Positions 52,991 to 63,185 of a DNA stretch of 64,000 bases are shown one piece after another (position 1 is the stretch's first letter; each line of letters opens with the position of its first letter). The notes beneath the pieces are model-generated. The model was given only the letters and a program-made list of their open reading frames with translations. It searched no databases and had not been told where the DNA came from. A program made the translations under genes and the position numbers. Origin of the DNA: Cercophora sp. LCS_1 (lineage: Eukaryota; Ascomycota; Sordariomycetes; Sordariales; Lasiosphaeriaceae); the NCBI GenBank assembly GCA_036250225.1, contig JAPZLL010000046.1, positions 124,001 through 188,000 on the forward strand, written 5' to 3'.

Positions 52991-54514
52991 TCAAACGGCT
53001 TCCAGATCAACGCGCTGCCCCCACCACAGTCCAAATGTCAGCCACTTGTTCGACCATTCTTGAGTATAGTCTCGCGGCCCAAACTGGAGCATCCACTCAC
53101 GCAAAGCTCCCTTGGACATGGCTGGCCCGGGGTATACCAAACTGACCCCCACGGCGCGGAGTTCAGCTGCCAGCGCGTCCAGCGTGTCCCAAGGCCAATC
53201 GTCGGGGTCGGGGCCGAAAATGCGGCCTACACCATCACTATAGCTTTCCCCCTGTTGGTCTTCGTGACTTTCCTCGATCGGCTGGGGGATAAAGTCGAGG
53301 CGCAGATGGCGGAGAGGCATATTTTGTTTGAGTACCTGGGGCACAAAGTCCCTGATCCATGGGATAGTCCGTACCGGTTGCAATTGGTCAAGAATCAGCG
53401 TCAAGCTTTGCAGTTGCGGAGGGAAAATGTTTAGGCTCTCGCCGTGGTTCTTCGGAATGGTTGTGATATTGCCTGAGAGCGAGAGCTGCCGAAGTGCTGT
53501 AAATCTAGACAGGTCGACCCCGAAACGCATCAGACAATTCGGGTCGTGCACGCTGAGAGTTTTGAGCGTCAACTCGTGGTGTCGCAGCGCCCCGACGATG
53601 GAAGATAGCTGCCATGGTGCTTTAGAAGGCAGCTCGTTTGGGTCAAGGGTTTCGTTCTTGCGGAATAAAGTGAAGTGCTGGAGAGCGGCCGGGAAGGATA
53701 GCAACTCATTCAGCTTTGCTTCGGACTCGTCATAGCTTTCAATGACGAGGGTAGTAATCGCGGAAGATCCATTCTGTGGCAGCTGATGTGAGCAACACTG
53801 ACAAGGAGAAGAAGCCGGGATCAGACTTACGATCCACGGGTCCACCAAGTTCGGGCGCGAGGTTGGTCTCACACCATTGATGGCCAAGGACTTGGTGCCA
53901 GCGATAGCGTGAAGACGTCTGACAAGACTCGGCATACGCAACTCCCCGTCCGACATTCCATCTAGTGTGACCTTCTCGTACGACCTCCTTGACAAAGCCA
54001 TGTCGAAAAGGTACCAGGCAGGCCCGTCCTCGCCGGTACCGTTCTGCCCCACAGGATCCCCGATCTGGAACGGAGGAAAGGATGAAAACTCGCCCATTAC
54101 CACGCGAAAGTGGCTGACGTTTTCGAGCCAGATCACAAAGTCACCGACGAGACAGCTCAGCACAATGGGGTCGTCCGTGAGATCGGGATCTAGCCTTTGC
54201 TCGATGCTGGTCTGGAGTAACAGTACCGACAGTTGTTCGCAATGCTGGCGCAGGGACGGCTTATTGCGCAGGGTTTCGTGCAACTTGCGTCGCTTTGTCG
54301 CCGAGCCCGGCAGAGTTCTGTGTTCGCAGGCCTCGATGGTGATGTGTCGGTACAGGTGCGGCGTAACAACCCGGTTGAAGCGTCGACACACCCGCGCAGG
54401 CGACCCCGATGGGCCCGACAAGGGGTTGTCCACTTCGATGCCGGCTGCATCTAACAGGATTGGTTGGAGCACCTCGTCGGGCAGCCGAAGAATGGGTGGG
54501 ATTGAGCCAGACAT
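52991..54514 (-). CDS. F-box-like protein
   Basis: The open frame is 507 residues from the ATG at 54514. An internal 57-bp segment (53774-53830) has perfect intron features (GTAAGT donor, CCACAG acceptor) and is a multiple of three, so the spliced protein of 488 residues is more likely. The N-terminus PILRLPDEVLQPILLDA and RVCRRFNRVVTPHLYRHI is F-box-like. The rest resembles a leucine-rich-repeat-like fold with DLSRFTALRQLSLSGN and LQSLTLILDQL. It would recruit a substrate to an SCF ubiquitin ligase. Substrate unknown. No clear relation to neighbours. Confidence 0.75.
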   Translation of the reverse strand: MSGSIPPILRLPDEVLQPILLDAAGIEVDNPLSGPSGSPARVCRRFNRVVTPHLYRHITIEACEHRTLPGSATKRRKLHETLRNKPSLRQHCEQLSVLLLQTSIEQRLDPDLTDDPIVLSCLVGDFVIWLENVSHFRVVMGEFSSFPPFQIGDPVGQNGTGEDGPAWYLFDMALSRRSYEKVTLDGMSDGELRMPSLVRRLHAIAGTKSLAINGVRPTSRPNLVDPWIVSLIPASSPCQCCSHQLPQNGSSAITTLVIESYDESEAKLNELLSFPAALQHFTLFRKNETLDPNELPSKAPWQLSSIVGALRHHELTLKTLSVHDPNCLMRFGVDLSRFTALRQLSLSGNITTIPKNHGESLNIFPPQLQSLTLILDQLQPVRTIPWIRDFVPQVLKQNMPLRHLRLDFIPQPIEESHEDQQGESYSDGVGRIFGPDPDDWPWDTLDALAAELRAVGVSLVYPGPAMSKGALREWMLQFGPRDYTQEWSNKWLTFGLWWGQRVDLEAV

Positions 54515-54906
54515 TGCGAGTAAACGCGGTTCGGTATTGCCTCTGCTTGAGACAGAGGAGCACAGGAAAGATCGGTGAGTTGACGTTTGGCGCGAGGGGT
54601 GACAAGCAACGTGATGGCAGTGGGACCACCCCAGGCGGCGGGCACCAATCGACTACCCCTGAGTCTCAGCCACGCGACAAAAACAGGTTAGGGCAGGGAA
54701 CGAGTCAACACCGCCTTCATTCGTCTCAACATGGACAAAGCTTCCAAATAGATGTTTCTGTACGATGCCAGGCTGTGTTGCGACACCCCAGGGGAGTGTA
54801 TCTTGCTTTGGGACGAAGGTCAAACTTACTCATTCCGCGTCCAGCGGACCATCACAACGACCGACCACGATGTGGGGTGTGGACAAGGGATTTCCAACAG
54901 TCTTGC
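54515..54906. other. intergenic region
   Basis: Separates the F-box-like gene start from the hydantoinase gene stop. No gene recognised. Confidence 0.45.
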
Positions 54907-56458
54907 CTACAAGCTAGAAACATCAAACACACCTTGCTCCGCAACGGTATCCCATATTCCTCCCAACGAGCTAGGTCCGCGCTTCAGGAACTTGCCGTCC
55001 GTCTTGTCACCCACGACGCCCCCGTTGTCTCTATCCCACACCACCTTGCCTCTCAGGATCGTGTATCGAGGCCAGTTACCCACCACATGGCCCTCATATG
55101 GCGTGTAATCCGTCGCGTGGTGGAGCATCTTGTTCTCAATCCTCACGTTGGGCTTTCTGTGCTCGGGATACCACACTACAACGTCAGCGTCCGATACCCC
55201 TGGTATGAGTGACCCCTTTTGAGGGTACAGCCCGTAGAGCTTTGCTGGATTCGTCGACACAACCTCCACAAACTTGGTCAGGGGCAGCTTGCCGGCGGAG
55301 AAGACAAGTGGCAACCGTGTCTCAATGCCAGGGATACCATTCGGAATCTCCCTAAAGCGGCCGACGGGATGCTCGTCGGTGATGCATGACTTCTTGCCCC
55401 TCTCGGCATCGTCGTAGTTGAAGGGACAATGGTCCGAGCTAAGAACGGTGAACGTCCCGTTACGTAGCCCCGTCCAAATGACCTCTTGTGACGCCTTGTC
55501 GCGTGGTGGCGGAGAGCAAACACACTTGGCGCCCTCAAACCCAAGCACGTCAAGCTCGTCGCGTGTCAGGAAGAGGTACTGTGGACACGTCTCGGCAAGG
55601 ATGGGCTGGCCGTTGGTCTGGGCTTGTCGGATGCGAAGGGTTGCCCCAGGATCGCTAACGTGGACGAGGAGGATGGGCGTGTGTGCGATTAACGAAGACA
55701 AGGCAATGGCGCGGTTCGTGGCCTCGGCTTCGAGGATGGGTGGCCGTGAGTGGGAGTGGTATTTCGGGTCAAACAGCTTCTGGGCTTCGAGCTGGTCTGT
55801 CAACCAGTTGAGGACGTCTCCATTCTCGGCGTGGATCATGGTCAACATGCGCGTCTCTCGTGCCTTGAGCAAGACCGAGAGAATTTGGTCGTCACGAAGC
55901 TGGAGAGCGGCGTAGGTCATGTAGATCTTGAGCGAAGTGACACCCTCGTCCTCGCTGAGGGTCTTGAGCTCGTCAAGTGCTTGGCTGCTCGGGTTCCCGA
56001 CAAGCAGATGGAATCCGTAGTCAACAAAGCTGGATCCACGGGCCCTGGCGTGTGTTTCGGCCAAGGCTGCGAGGAGCGATGGCTGCTGCTTTGGCTGAGG
56101 AGCGAACCCGACAATGGTGGTGCAGCCGCCTGCAATGGCTGATCTGGTCCCCGTCTCGTAGGTGTCCGAGGAACAACCTCTCCCAAAGAGCGCTGGTTCT
56201 TCGAGGTGGACATGGCAGTCAACACCCCCTGGCTGGAACACATCAGTCAATGTCAACAACAAGCATTTGTCGCTGGACACTTACCGTGACGTAGGCGCCC
56301 TCGGCATCAATGATCCGTTTCGCCCTCCTCCTTGCCAGCGACCCCGAAGGTGCTAGAAGCACAATCTTTTCGTCTTTGATGGCAATATCATAGCTGGCCA
56401 CATCGGCGGCAGTCACGCAGACGCCGTTGGTGATGATCAGGTCGTAATCGGCTTCCAT
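54907..56458 (-). CDS. dihydropyrimidinase/D-hydantoinase-like amidohydrolase
   Basis: Exons 56458-56285 and 56232-54907 encode 499 residues. The 52-bp intron (GTAAGT...TTCCAG) joins EGAYVT to PGGVDCHVHL. The binuclear metal set expected for this family is present: His65 and His67 (VDCHVHL), Lys160 (SLKIYMTYA, the carbamylated lysine), His192 (MIHAEN), His249 (LVHVSD) and Asp325 (SSDHCPF). Spacings are close to those of known dihydropyrimidinases. CPQYLFLTRDEL and IPNGIPGIETRLPL are family motifs. It should open cyclic amides such as hydantoins or dihydropyrimidines. It is cytosolic, with no signal peptide. Allantoinase is less likely because the substrate loop matches hydantoinase better. 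It is divergent from the Zn2Cys6 gene. Confidence 0.9.
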
Positions 56459-56834
56459 TTTCTCTTGCGTCTCGTTGTCCGAACCCGTGCGTAGTGCACG
56501 CGCCGAAAAGTACCTCCTCCATGCTCGGTCTTATGGAGGGGACGTCGTCGAGCCGTGCCTCAACGGAACTTAGCTCTGCAAATGACAAACAGCAAGCATC
56601 TCGGCGGTTCGGCGATGATGGTCTGTTTATCGGCGCGATAAGGAAGGTCGATAAGGATGGGCATCCAAGGCATCGCGGGGTGCTGTGGGTCCGACGATAA
56701 GCTTCAACCCCTGTTCGACAAGGGCAAGCTTGCACCTCTTCGCGTCAACGTCGGCGCCCACATCACATCATGGAGCAAGACGAGCATTGCGCCCGCCAAC
56801 ATCCTTCCGCCGACATGAACGACCGAGCATCACG
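56459..56834. promoter_or_regulatory. divergent hydantoinase-regulator promoter
   Basis: A 376-bp region between two divergent start codons. This arrangement is common when a regulator controls its neighbour. No specific binding site was identified. Confidence 0.5.
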
Positions 56835-58841
56835 ATGGACCAGCCGAAAAGAGCCCAGGCCTCCCGTAAGATACCTTCAATCAACGATCCAAGAGTGCTC
56901 GAGCTCGACAGATGGCTGACAGTCGTGAATCCAGTGAGGGCTGCGTGCACCGTCTGCCATGCCCGCAAGGTCCGTTGCGATGCCGCCGAGGTCGGTTTTC
57001 CCTGCACAGCGTGCCACAAGGCCTCCCGAGATGCCGATTGCCGCCTCCACCAGAAACGGACGAGAGTCTCGAAGAAGCTGCAGATCGAGCTGTCAGCCAC
57101 CAAGGATACCACTCCTGCGACGCCAGTGGATGTCGCTGTGAGGAGTGCACCGCTGGACGGGGTGTGCGTGGTCAGCACCGCGGATTCCTCTCCCTCGGCT
57201 GGCGGGCTGCTCTGGCACCTCCACGAGCGCCACCTGGTTGAGTTCGTCGACCAGCCACACATCGCCGAGCGTCCGATCGACAACACAGCCCGCATCGTCT
57301 ACGCTGGGACCAGTGTGTCCAACATCCACTTTCTCGCCAGCCAGCAGTTCGGCGAACGCGCCGCGGCTGTCTGCCATTGGCCCACAAACCAGCTCGCTCG
57401 CCGCGAGACGTGTCACGAGCCCGATCGTCTGCCCGTCGAAGCATTCCAGCTCCCTTCGCGCGCCGTTGTTGACCAACTGCTCGGTGCCTATTTTCGACAT
57501 GTCAATCCCGGCTTTCCCGTTGTCGACGAGCGCCTCTTCGTCACCCAGTACCGTGCACGAGATCCTCAAAACCCGCCATCCCTGCTACTTCTCCAGTCTA
57601 TCCTGGTCGTTGGGGCACATGTCTTTTACAACGAGCCGGAGCGGGAGGCGATGAAGTCGACCTTTTTCCGAAGGGCCAAGAGCCTCTTTGACGCCCGCTT
57701 CGAGCGCAACCGGGATACGATTGTTCAAGCGGCGCTGCTGATGAGCTGGCATGCCGACGGCCCCGAAGATGTGGCAGCAAACGGCTGGTTTTGGATCGGG
57801 GTAGCAGTCCGTACCGCCATGGGCCTAGGAATGCACAGAGACGCCGATGGAAGCACCATTGTGCCGCACAACAAGCGGATGTGGCGGAGGGTTTGGTGGT
57901 TGCTCTTCCAGTGCGACGTCCTTCTGTCCATGCAGTACGGGCGTCCGCAGTCAATCCGGCTGGAGGACTGCGACGTCAAGCCCCTACAACCCGACGACTT
58001 TCAGGATTGCGGCCCGCAGACCCAGATTGGCTACGTTATCCATGCCACCGAGCTGTGCATCATCATTTCGCAAGGCTTGCGAGAGCGCTTTAAGCTGGCG
58101 TCAACGGACGAGCGCCGGCAACAGGCCTTGCAGAGACTAGACCAATCGCTGGCACAGTGGTCTCTCCAATTACCAGAGTCTCTTCACATACAACCCGCCG
58201 CATCGCTGGAGCTGTGGCCCGCATGTCTTCAGCTCCAATACAATATGACGCTCCTCCTTGTCCACCGTTCGGGGCCGCAAGGATCGCCGACACGTGTCGA
58301 CGCTGAAATTTGCGCCATGGCGGCAAGCTTCATCCAGTCCATTTTCCAGGGCATATGTGAGAAGGGCGACCTGAAATCTCTGTGGATCTCGTTTGTCAAC
58401 TGCATCTTCACGGCGCTTATTCAGCTCAACATCGAGGTCCGCACGTCCAACCCGCTCGTTGCGCTGCCATCTCTGATGCGCTATGACGCCGCGCTCTCGT
58501 CGCTCCGCCAGTTCGCCGAGTATTGGCCAAATGCCTATGCGATTGTGCACTTCTTTGAGAGCGTTCGTGGGTCGAGAAGATTAGACGAGTTTGAGAGACA
58601 AGAGGCAGCAAGTTCGCTCGACGCTCTGCGTTCTTCATCGACTCAACCTGTTCAGGGCACTCCAACTGCTCACTGTGATCCAGGGGAGGTGGATGTGTCT
58701 CACTTGTCACAAATGCCGCTCAACGTCTCGGCTGGCGATGGAGTTCAAGCAACACCGGACTTTGCCGACGCATGGCAAGAGTGGCGGAGCACATATTGGC
58801 AACAAGCAAGCTTCAACGATGACTTTTTATTTACATTTTAA
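56835..58841 (+). CDS. Zn2Cys6 fungal-specific transcription factor
   Basis: A single exon of 668 residues starting MDQPKRAQASRKIPSINDPR. The in-frame sequence before this Met is promoter-like and not conserved. The zinc cluster has cysteines at 38, 41, 48, 57, 60 and 69 (AACTVCHARKVRCD, CTACHKASRDADC), with a basic KRTRVSKK linker. The fungal-specific regulatory domain covers about 220-480. It has AYFRHVNPGFPVVDERLF, NGWFWIGVAVRTAMGLGMHRD and RRVWWLLFQCDVLLSMQYGRP, the classic middle-homology motifs. The protein should act as a pathway regulator, probably of the surrounding catabolic genes. It ends 79 bp before the convergent TauD gene. Confidence 0.93.
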   Translation: MDQPKRAQASRKIPSINDPRVLELDRWLTVVNPVRAACTVCHARKVRCDAAEVGFPCTACHKASRDADCRLHQKRTRVSKKLQIELSATKDTTPATPVDVAVRSAPLDGVCVVSTADSSPSAGGLLWHLHERHLVEFVDQPHIAERPIDNTARIVYAGTSVSNIHFLASQQFGERAAAVCHWPTNQLARRETCHEPDRLPVEAFQLPSRAVVDQLLGAYFRHVNPGFPVVDERLFVTQYRARDPQNPPSLLLLQSILVVGAHVFYNEPEREAMKSTFFRRAKSLFDARFERNRDTIVQAALLMSWHADGPEDVAANGWFWIGVAVRTAMGLGMHRDADGSTIVPHNKRMWRRVWWLLFQCDVLLSMQYGRPQSIRLEDCDVKPLQPDDFQDCGPQTQIGYVIHATELCIIISQGLRERFKLASTDERRQQALQRLDQSLAQWSLQLPESLHIQPAASLELWPACLQLQYNMTLLLVHRSGPQGSPTRVDAEICAMAASFIQSIFQGICEKGDLKSLWISFVNCIFTALIQLNIEVRTSNPLVALPSLMRYDAALSSLRQFAEYWPNAYAIVHFFESVRGSRRLDEFERQEAASSLDALRSSSTQPVQGTPTAHCDPGEVDVSHLSQMPLNVSAGDGVQATPDFADAWQEWRSTYWQQASFNDDFLFTF

Positions 58842-58920
58842 TGCACAAACCGTTTCCCGTCTATTAGCATCGGATCCCTGGTTCTCGTCCTGACTGTTTC
58901 GCTTGCCCACCCAACATCTC

Positions 58921-60255
58921 TCAACAAAGCCCTAACTGAACCCTTGCGTAATCCCGAGCACACTCACCATCATCCTCCTCGATCTTGGCCGGGATGGGCT
59001 TGCCAGCCAATGGCGTTAGTCGGAAGGCGTGGCGCCGCTCGCCTGCCGGGTAGTCCAGCGTCTGTGAGTGGTTGACAACGCGCTGGTCCCAGACAAGCAC
59101 AGTGCCGGCCTCGTAGCGAATGCGGCACTGGAAGTCCTGACGCTTGGCGATATGGTCAAAGAGGAACTTGAGGAGATAATCGGACTCTTCCTCGTCGAAA
59201 CCAACTACAACTGATATCAGCCACGTGCAAAGATCGGGGCGCTCTCGTGACTTACCGATTCTCTTGGTGTAAACCGGGTTGACGTCTGTGATAAGTCAGC
59301 AGGCGAGGGCCGAAGATCAGGAGCCATTGATCTTACACAGAGCCTTCTCCTTGGTCACGGGGTGGACGATAACAACCGGATGTTCTTGGACAAGCTCGGC
59401 GCGACGCATCACGGCGCCATCACCGTTGTTCTTGATCTCCTGCGTGACGCCGTCGTTGTTGGTGTGGATGGCTGTCAGCCCCTCGAGTCTCTTGCGGAAG
59501 CGTGGCGACAGGGACTTGAAGGCCTGGACGCTGGAGCTGACGAGAGTGTCACCGCCTGCTGCGACTGGGGACTCGAGCATGCAGATGAAGGTGGTTCCAG
59601 GGGGCTGGCTCTCGGGAGACTGGTCGGTGTGCCACTGGACCGGGCTGCGTCCCCTCCACGACTTGCGAACCCGCAAATCCCTGCATCTGTCAGTATCGCT
59701 TGGGGAGAACGGCAGAAGGGTACTTACTCGGCGTGGTCATAGATGATCATGTGCTCCGGCGAGCCAGCAGCAGGATGGGGTGCCCAGCCATGGACATGAA
59801 GAGGCCCAAAGTGTCGGACGATGTCCTTCTGCTTCTCGAACCCAATATCCCCAAAGTCTTGGTCGCGGAAGACGAGGGCGCCGCGCTGGGCAGCATACAG
59901 CGCCAACTCATCCAGCCCCTCGGGAGAAAGCTGTGACAGCTGGACGCCGAAGACCTCGGTTCCGACGGATGGGGAGAGGTCAACGATCTTGGTGGCCGTG
60001 GCCAAGAGGTTCGGGAGCTTGGGGTCTGCGCGGTGACCTTGGGAGCTGTCAGTGCCGGAACGGATGAGCAGCGATGGCAGACGGCAAGAACATACCGGGA
60101 TCGAAGTGCTCAAACTCGCCGATATCTTCGACCTTTTCTAGGGGGTCGTAGAACGGCAGATAGTCGGGATAGAGAGCCGATCCGTCTGCGTTCCGTGCGC
60201 GTTGCACCTTGGCCTTGGGGGCTTCGACTGTCACCGTCTGCGTTGCGATCGCCAT
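58921..60255 (-). CDS. TauD/TfdA-type Fe(II)/2-oxoglutarate dioxygenase
   Basis: Five exons (60255-60096, 60037-59728, 59680-59337, 59285-59256, 59204-58921) encode 375 residues. All introns are 47-58 bp with good donors (GTATGT, GTAAGT, GTAAGA, GTAAGT). The 30-nt fourth exon gives the conserved VNPVYTKRI. The iron site is His174 and Asp176 (QWHTDQS) plus the distal His of VVNHSQTLDY. The 2-oxoglutarate Arg is in GERRHAFRLT. FDPGHRADPKLPNLL and QPPGTTFICMLES match the fungal TauD group that includes sulfonate dioxygenases. The substrate might be a sulfonate or another acid. The last 14 residues could instead be replaced by a further exon after a GTGAGT donor. Confidence 0.88.
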
Positions 60256-60999
60256 GTTGGATTGTTGGTGGTGTAGAGCAAAGAATGAAGTCGATGGTGA
60301 ACCTCAAACTTGTTTGTCTTGCCAATTGTGTCTCATGCTGTCTAGCCTGAACGCCGTGGGTTATTATACATGAGCAAGCATATCACGGTGGCCTCTTTGC
60401 CGGCCCTCTCGGCGCCAGTCGGCGTTAAAAGCGCCGAAGCGTAACAATGGCAGATCGTGGTCATCGAGCGGACATTGATCTCGTTGATGCGGTCGACTGG
60501 AACGCCGAAGGATCGTTGGATAGGATGCAACGAGTCTCAACCAACAATCAGCGTCGAACTCTCGTGTTATCGATATCTTCGGCGATTGATAACGGCTCTG
60601 TCGCCGGCACAGCGGCAGGATTGGTGGAGTCACGGGGAGTAGCCCCTAGATGTGGAGACGATAACGGTTCTGCCCTTTCGTTCGGCGCTGTCAAAGCGAT
60701 TACGATTGCTTTCCCCATACGATCCTGGCGCCCAATCAGACTGCCGGCATTGTCACCCACGTCCGATGCCCCGGGGTTCGATATCGGCAGCTGTTTTCTG
60801 GGATGTTGAGGTTGCGCCCCTGTCGCGTTGATGGACTTGCACCTCCTTCTGCCGGCCGTGGGCAAGATAAACCATCCCGAATCGCGACTGACGCGATGTC
60901 GCAATGGACTACTTAATCCAGTGAGGGCCACTCCTTTTTGTCGCTTCTGGACACATTCGTCACAAGTCGGGATTATTCTCAAGTTCGACAACGAAAACC
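60256..60999. promoter_or_regulatory. divergent TauD-MFS promoter
   Basis: A 744-bp region between divergent dioxygenase and transporter genes. Short frames present here have no domain. Confidence 0.45.
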
Positions 61000-62716
61000 A
61001 TGGGTGCACCATCTACCACAGACTCGGCTTCGGTCGACGAGAAGAAGGCCACCAGCGTCAGCCCGCCAAGAGATGTCGCCGACGGTGTTGTCACCCAGGT
61101 CAACCCCGAGTATGATCGGTACCTTGAGCTCCACCGCGCCTTCGAGGGTCTCCCGAGGAAGAAGCTTGTTCGGAAGCGTATGTGGCACCTCTCTCTAGTT
61201 TGGATCGCCTGAAGGAGACTGACACTTTGCAGTGGACTGCCGCCTCCTCCCAACACTGAGCTTTCTGTATCTCATGTGCTCGCTCGACAAGGGCAACGCC
61301 GGCAATGCAAAGGTGAGACGACGGCGACCCTGAGACGAACACGGTGCTAACCTCGCATAGCTCTTTGGCTTCCTACAAGATGTTGGCATGTCGCCGACGC
61401 AGTTCAACCTGGCGCTGATGTATCTGTTCTTCACCTACGGTCTTTTCGAGCCAGTGTCCAACATCATGCTTCGCCGCCTCGGTCCCAAGATCTGGTTTCC
61501 TTTCATCGTCATAGGCTGGGGTCTGGTCACAACTCTGACTTGTCTGGTCAAAAACTACACTTCTTACGTCGTCATCCGTCTCATGCTTGGTCTCACCGAA
61601 GCTGGTCTCTACCCCGGCTCCTACTTCATCCTCAGCATGTGGTACACCCCGAAGGAGATTGCCACCCGTATGGCCATCTTCTACGGCGCCAACACAGCTG
61701 CTGGTGCTTTTGGTGGCGTTATTGCTTACGGCGTGGGTAACCTCGATGGTGTGAACGGATGGCGCGCCTGGAAGTGGTTGTTCCTCATCGAGGGCGTCGT
61801 CACCATTGCTGCCGGTCTCGCCTGTTTCTTCTTCCTCCCGTAAGTTCCTTCCAGCTTTTGGCGCCTCCAAACTAACAGAGACAGCCACTTCCCCCACCAA
61901 TACAACGACAAGCGCACCTCCCGCTGGCTCACCAAGGAAGAGCTCGAATACGGCCGTCTCCGCGTCAAGTACGCCCGCGGCCCGGACGTGCCGACCTACG
62001 AGTTCCGTTGGAAAGACGTCCTCGACGCTGCCAAGGACCGCAAGACCTACCTCATGATGATGATGTTTTGGTGGGGCGGCAGCGTCCCGACCTACTCCCT
62101 GTCCTACACCCTCCCGACCATGGTCAAGAACCTCGGCTACAGCGCCGTGCGCGCCCAGGCCATGACCACGCCGCCGTACATCTTCGCCACCATCATCTGC
62201 GTCCTTGTCGGGTACCTGAGCGATCGCTTCCAGCGCCGCTACGTCTTCATCATGGGCTGCTACTCGCTTGGTCTCGTGGGTATCGCCATCCTCTGGGCGA
62301 CGGTGCATTACAGCAATCTGACGGGTGTTTCTTATTTTGCCATCTTCCTTGCTGCGGCGGGGTATAGCTCACAGGCGCCGCTCATTGGTGCTTGGACGTC
62401 GGTCAATGTGTTGAATCCGAGTAAGAGGGCCGCGGCGATTGGGTTGTTGATGTTGTTTGGGAGTGTGGGCGGTGGATCGATCGGGTCAAATATTTATCTG
62501 GAGAGTCAAGCGCCGACATATCCGCTTGGGTTCGGGTTCAGTGTGGGTGCGACGATTTTGGGAGCGATGATCCCGGCCACGATCCATTTCTTGTTGATGA
62601 GGAGGGAGAATAAGAGACGGGATGCGATGGATCAGGAGGAGGTGATGGGGAAGTATACAGCTAGCGAGTTGGGAGAGATGGGTGAGAATTCGCCGTTGTT
62701 TAGGTATCAGTTGTAG
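61000..62716 (+). CDS. MFS anion:cation symporter (Dal5/allantoate permease type)
   Basis: Four exons (61000-61177, 61233-61312, 61361-61839, 61885-62716) encode 522 residues; introns are 55, 48 and 45 bp. Twelve membrane spans are expected. Diagnostic sequences are SLDKGNAGNAKLFGF after the first helix, FEPVSNIMLRRLGPKIW, LGLTEAGLYPGSYFILSMWY and GWRAWKWLFLIEG. These match the allantoate permease family, which carries anions such as allantoate, nicotinate, pantothenate, thiamine precursors or sulfonates. The last cytosolic tail is short and charged. Given its neighbours it probably imports the acid processed by the cluster. Confidence 0.93.
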
Positions 62717-63185
62717 GGGATGATGATGTATGACGGACGGTTGATGGCATGGGTTTGCCTGACGATAGATGAGTTACTAGAGTAATATGAATGAGTGTTG
62801 CTTCGAGTTTTGCTCCGAGTTTTGTTGCGAGCGGTTCGCGTTGTTTCACTTCAACGTAACTATCACGGTGATGTTTCCTTCCCGTATCAACTAAACCTGT
62901 GTCACTTGATAGACTTAATCTTCTCCTCCTCGATCTGAACCTTGTGAGACTGAATCGATATGTCTCGGCCGTCCACTCAACGAACCGCCGATAACACTCG
63001 TTAAAGACAAATCCAGAACGCCGATCAGATAACAGTGGAGCAACCCTCGGCGCCTCGGCGTTTCACACATTTATATACTCCTTTCAACACCCTTTCTCGT
63101 CCACTCTCAGCCCCAACTTCCGTCTCACCTTCCTATAATCTCATCTCCCATTGTCACCTATTACATCTCTCTTAAAAAAAAAAAA
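62717..63185. promoter_or_regulatory. promoter region of the DapA-family gene
   Basis: Contains TATATA at 63072 and a run of 13 A directly before the ATG at 63186. No gene recognised. Confidence 0.5.
63072..63077 (+). promoter_or_regulatory. TATA-like box
   Basis: TATATA, 109 bp upstream of the DapA-family start codon and followed by a pyrimidine-rich leader. Confidence 0.4.

Noticed and set aside
53774..53830. Reading the F-box-like gene as uninterrupted
   Set aside because: The 57-bp in-frame segment has strong GTAAGT and CCACAG splice ends, so an intron is more likely than 19 extra residues.
61373..62308. Minus-strand open frame of 311 residues over the MFS gene
   Set aside because: Antisense shadow of a well-supported permease; composition is repetitive Gly/Glu/Val/Asp without motifs.
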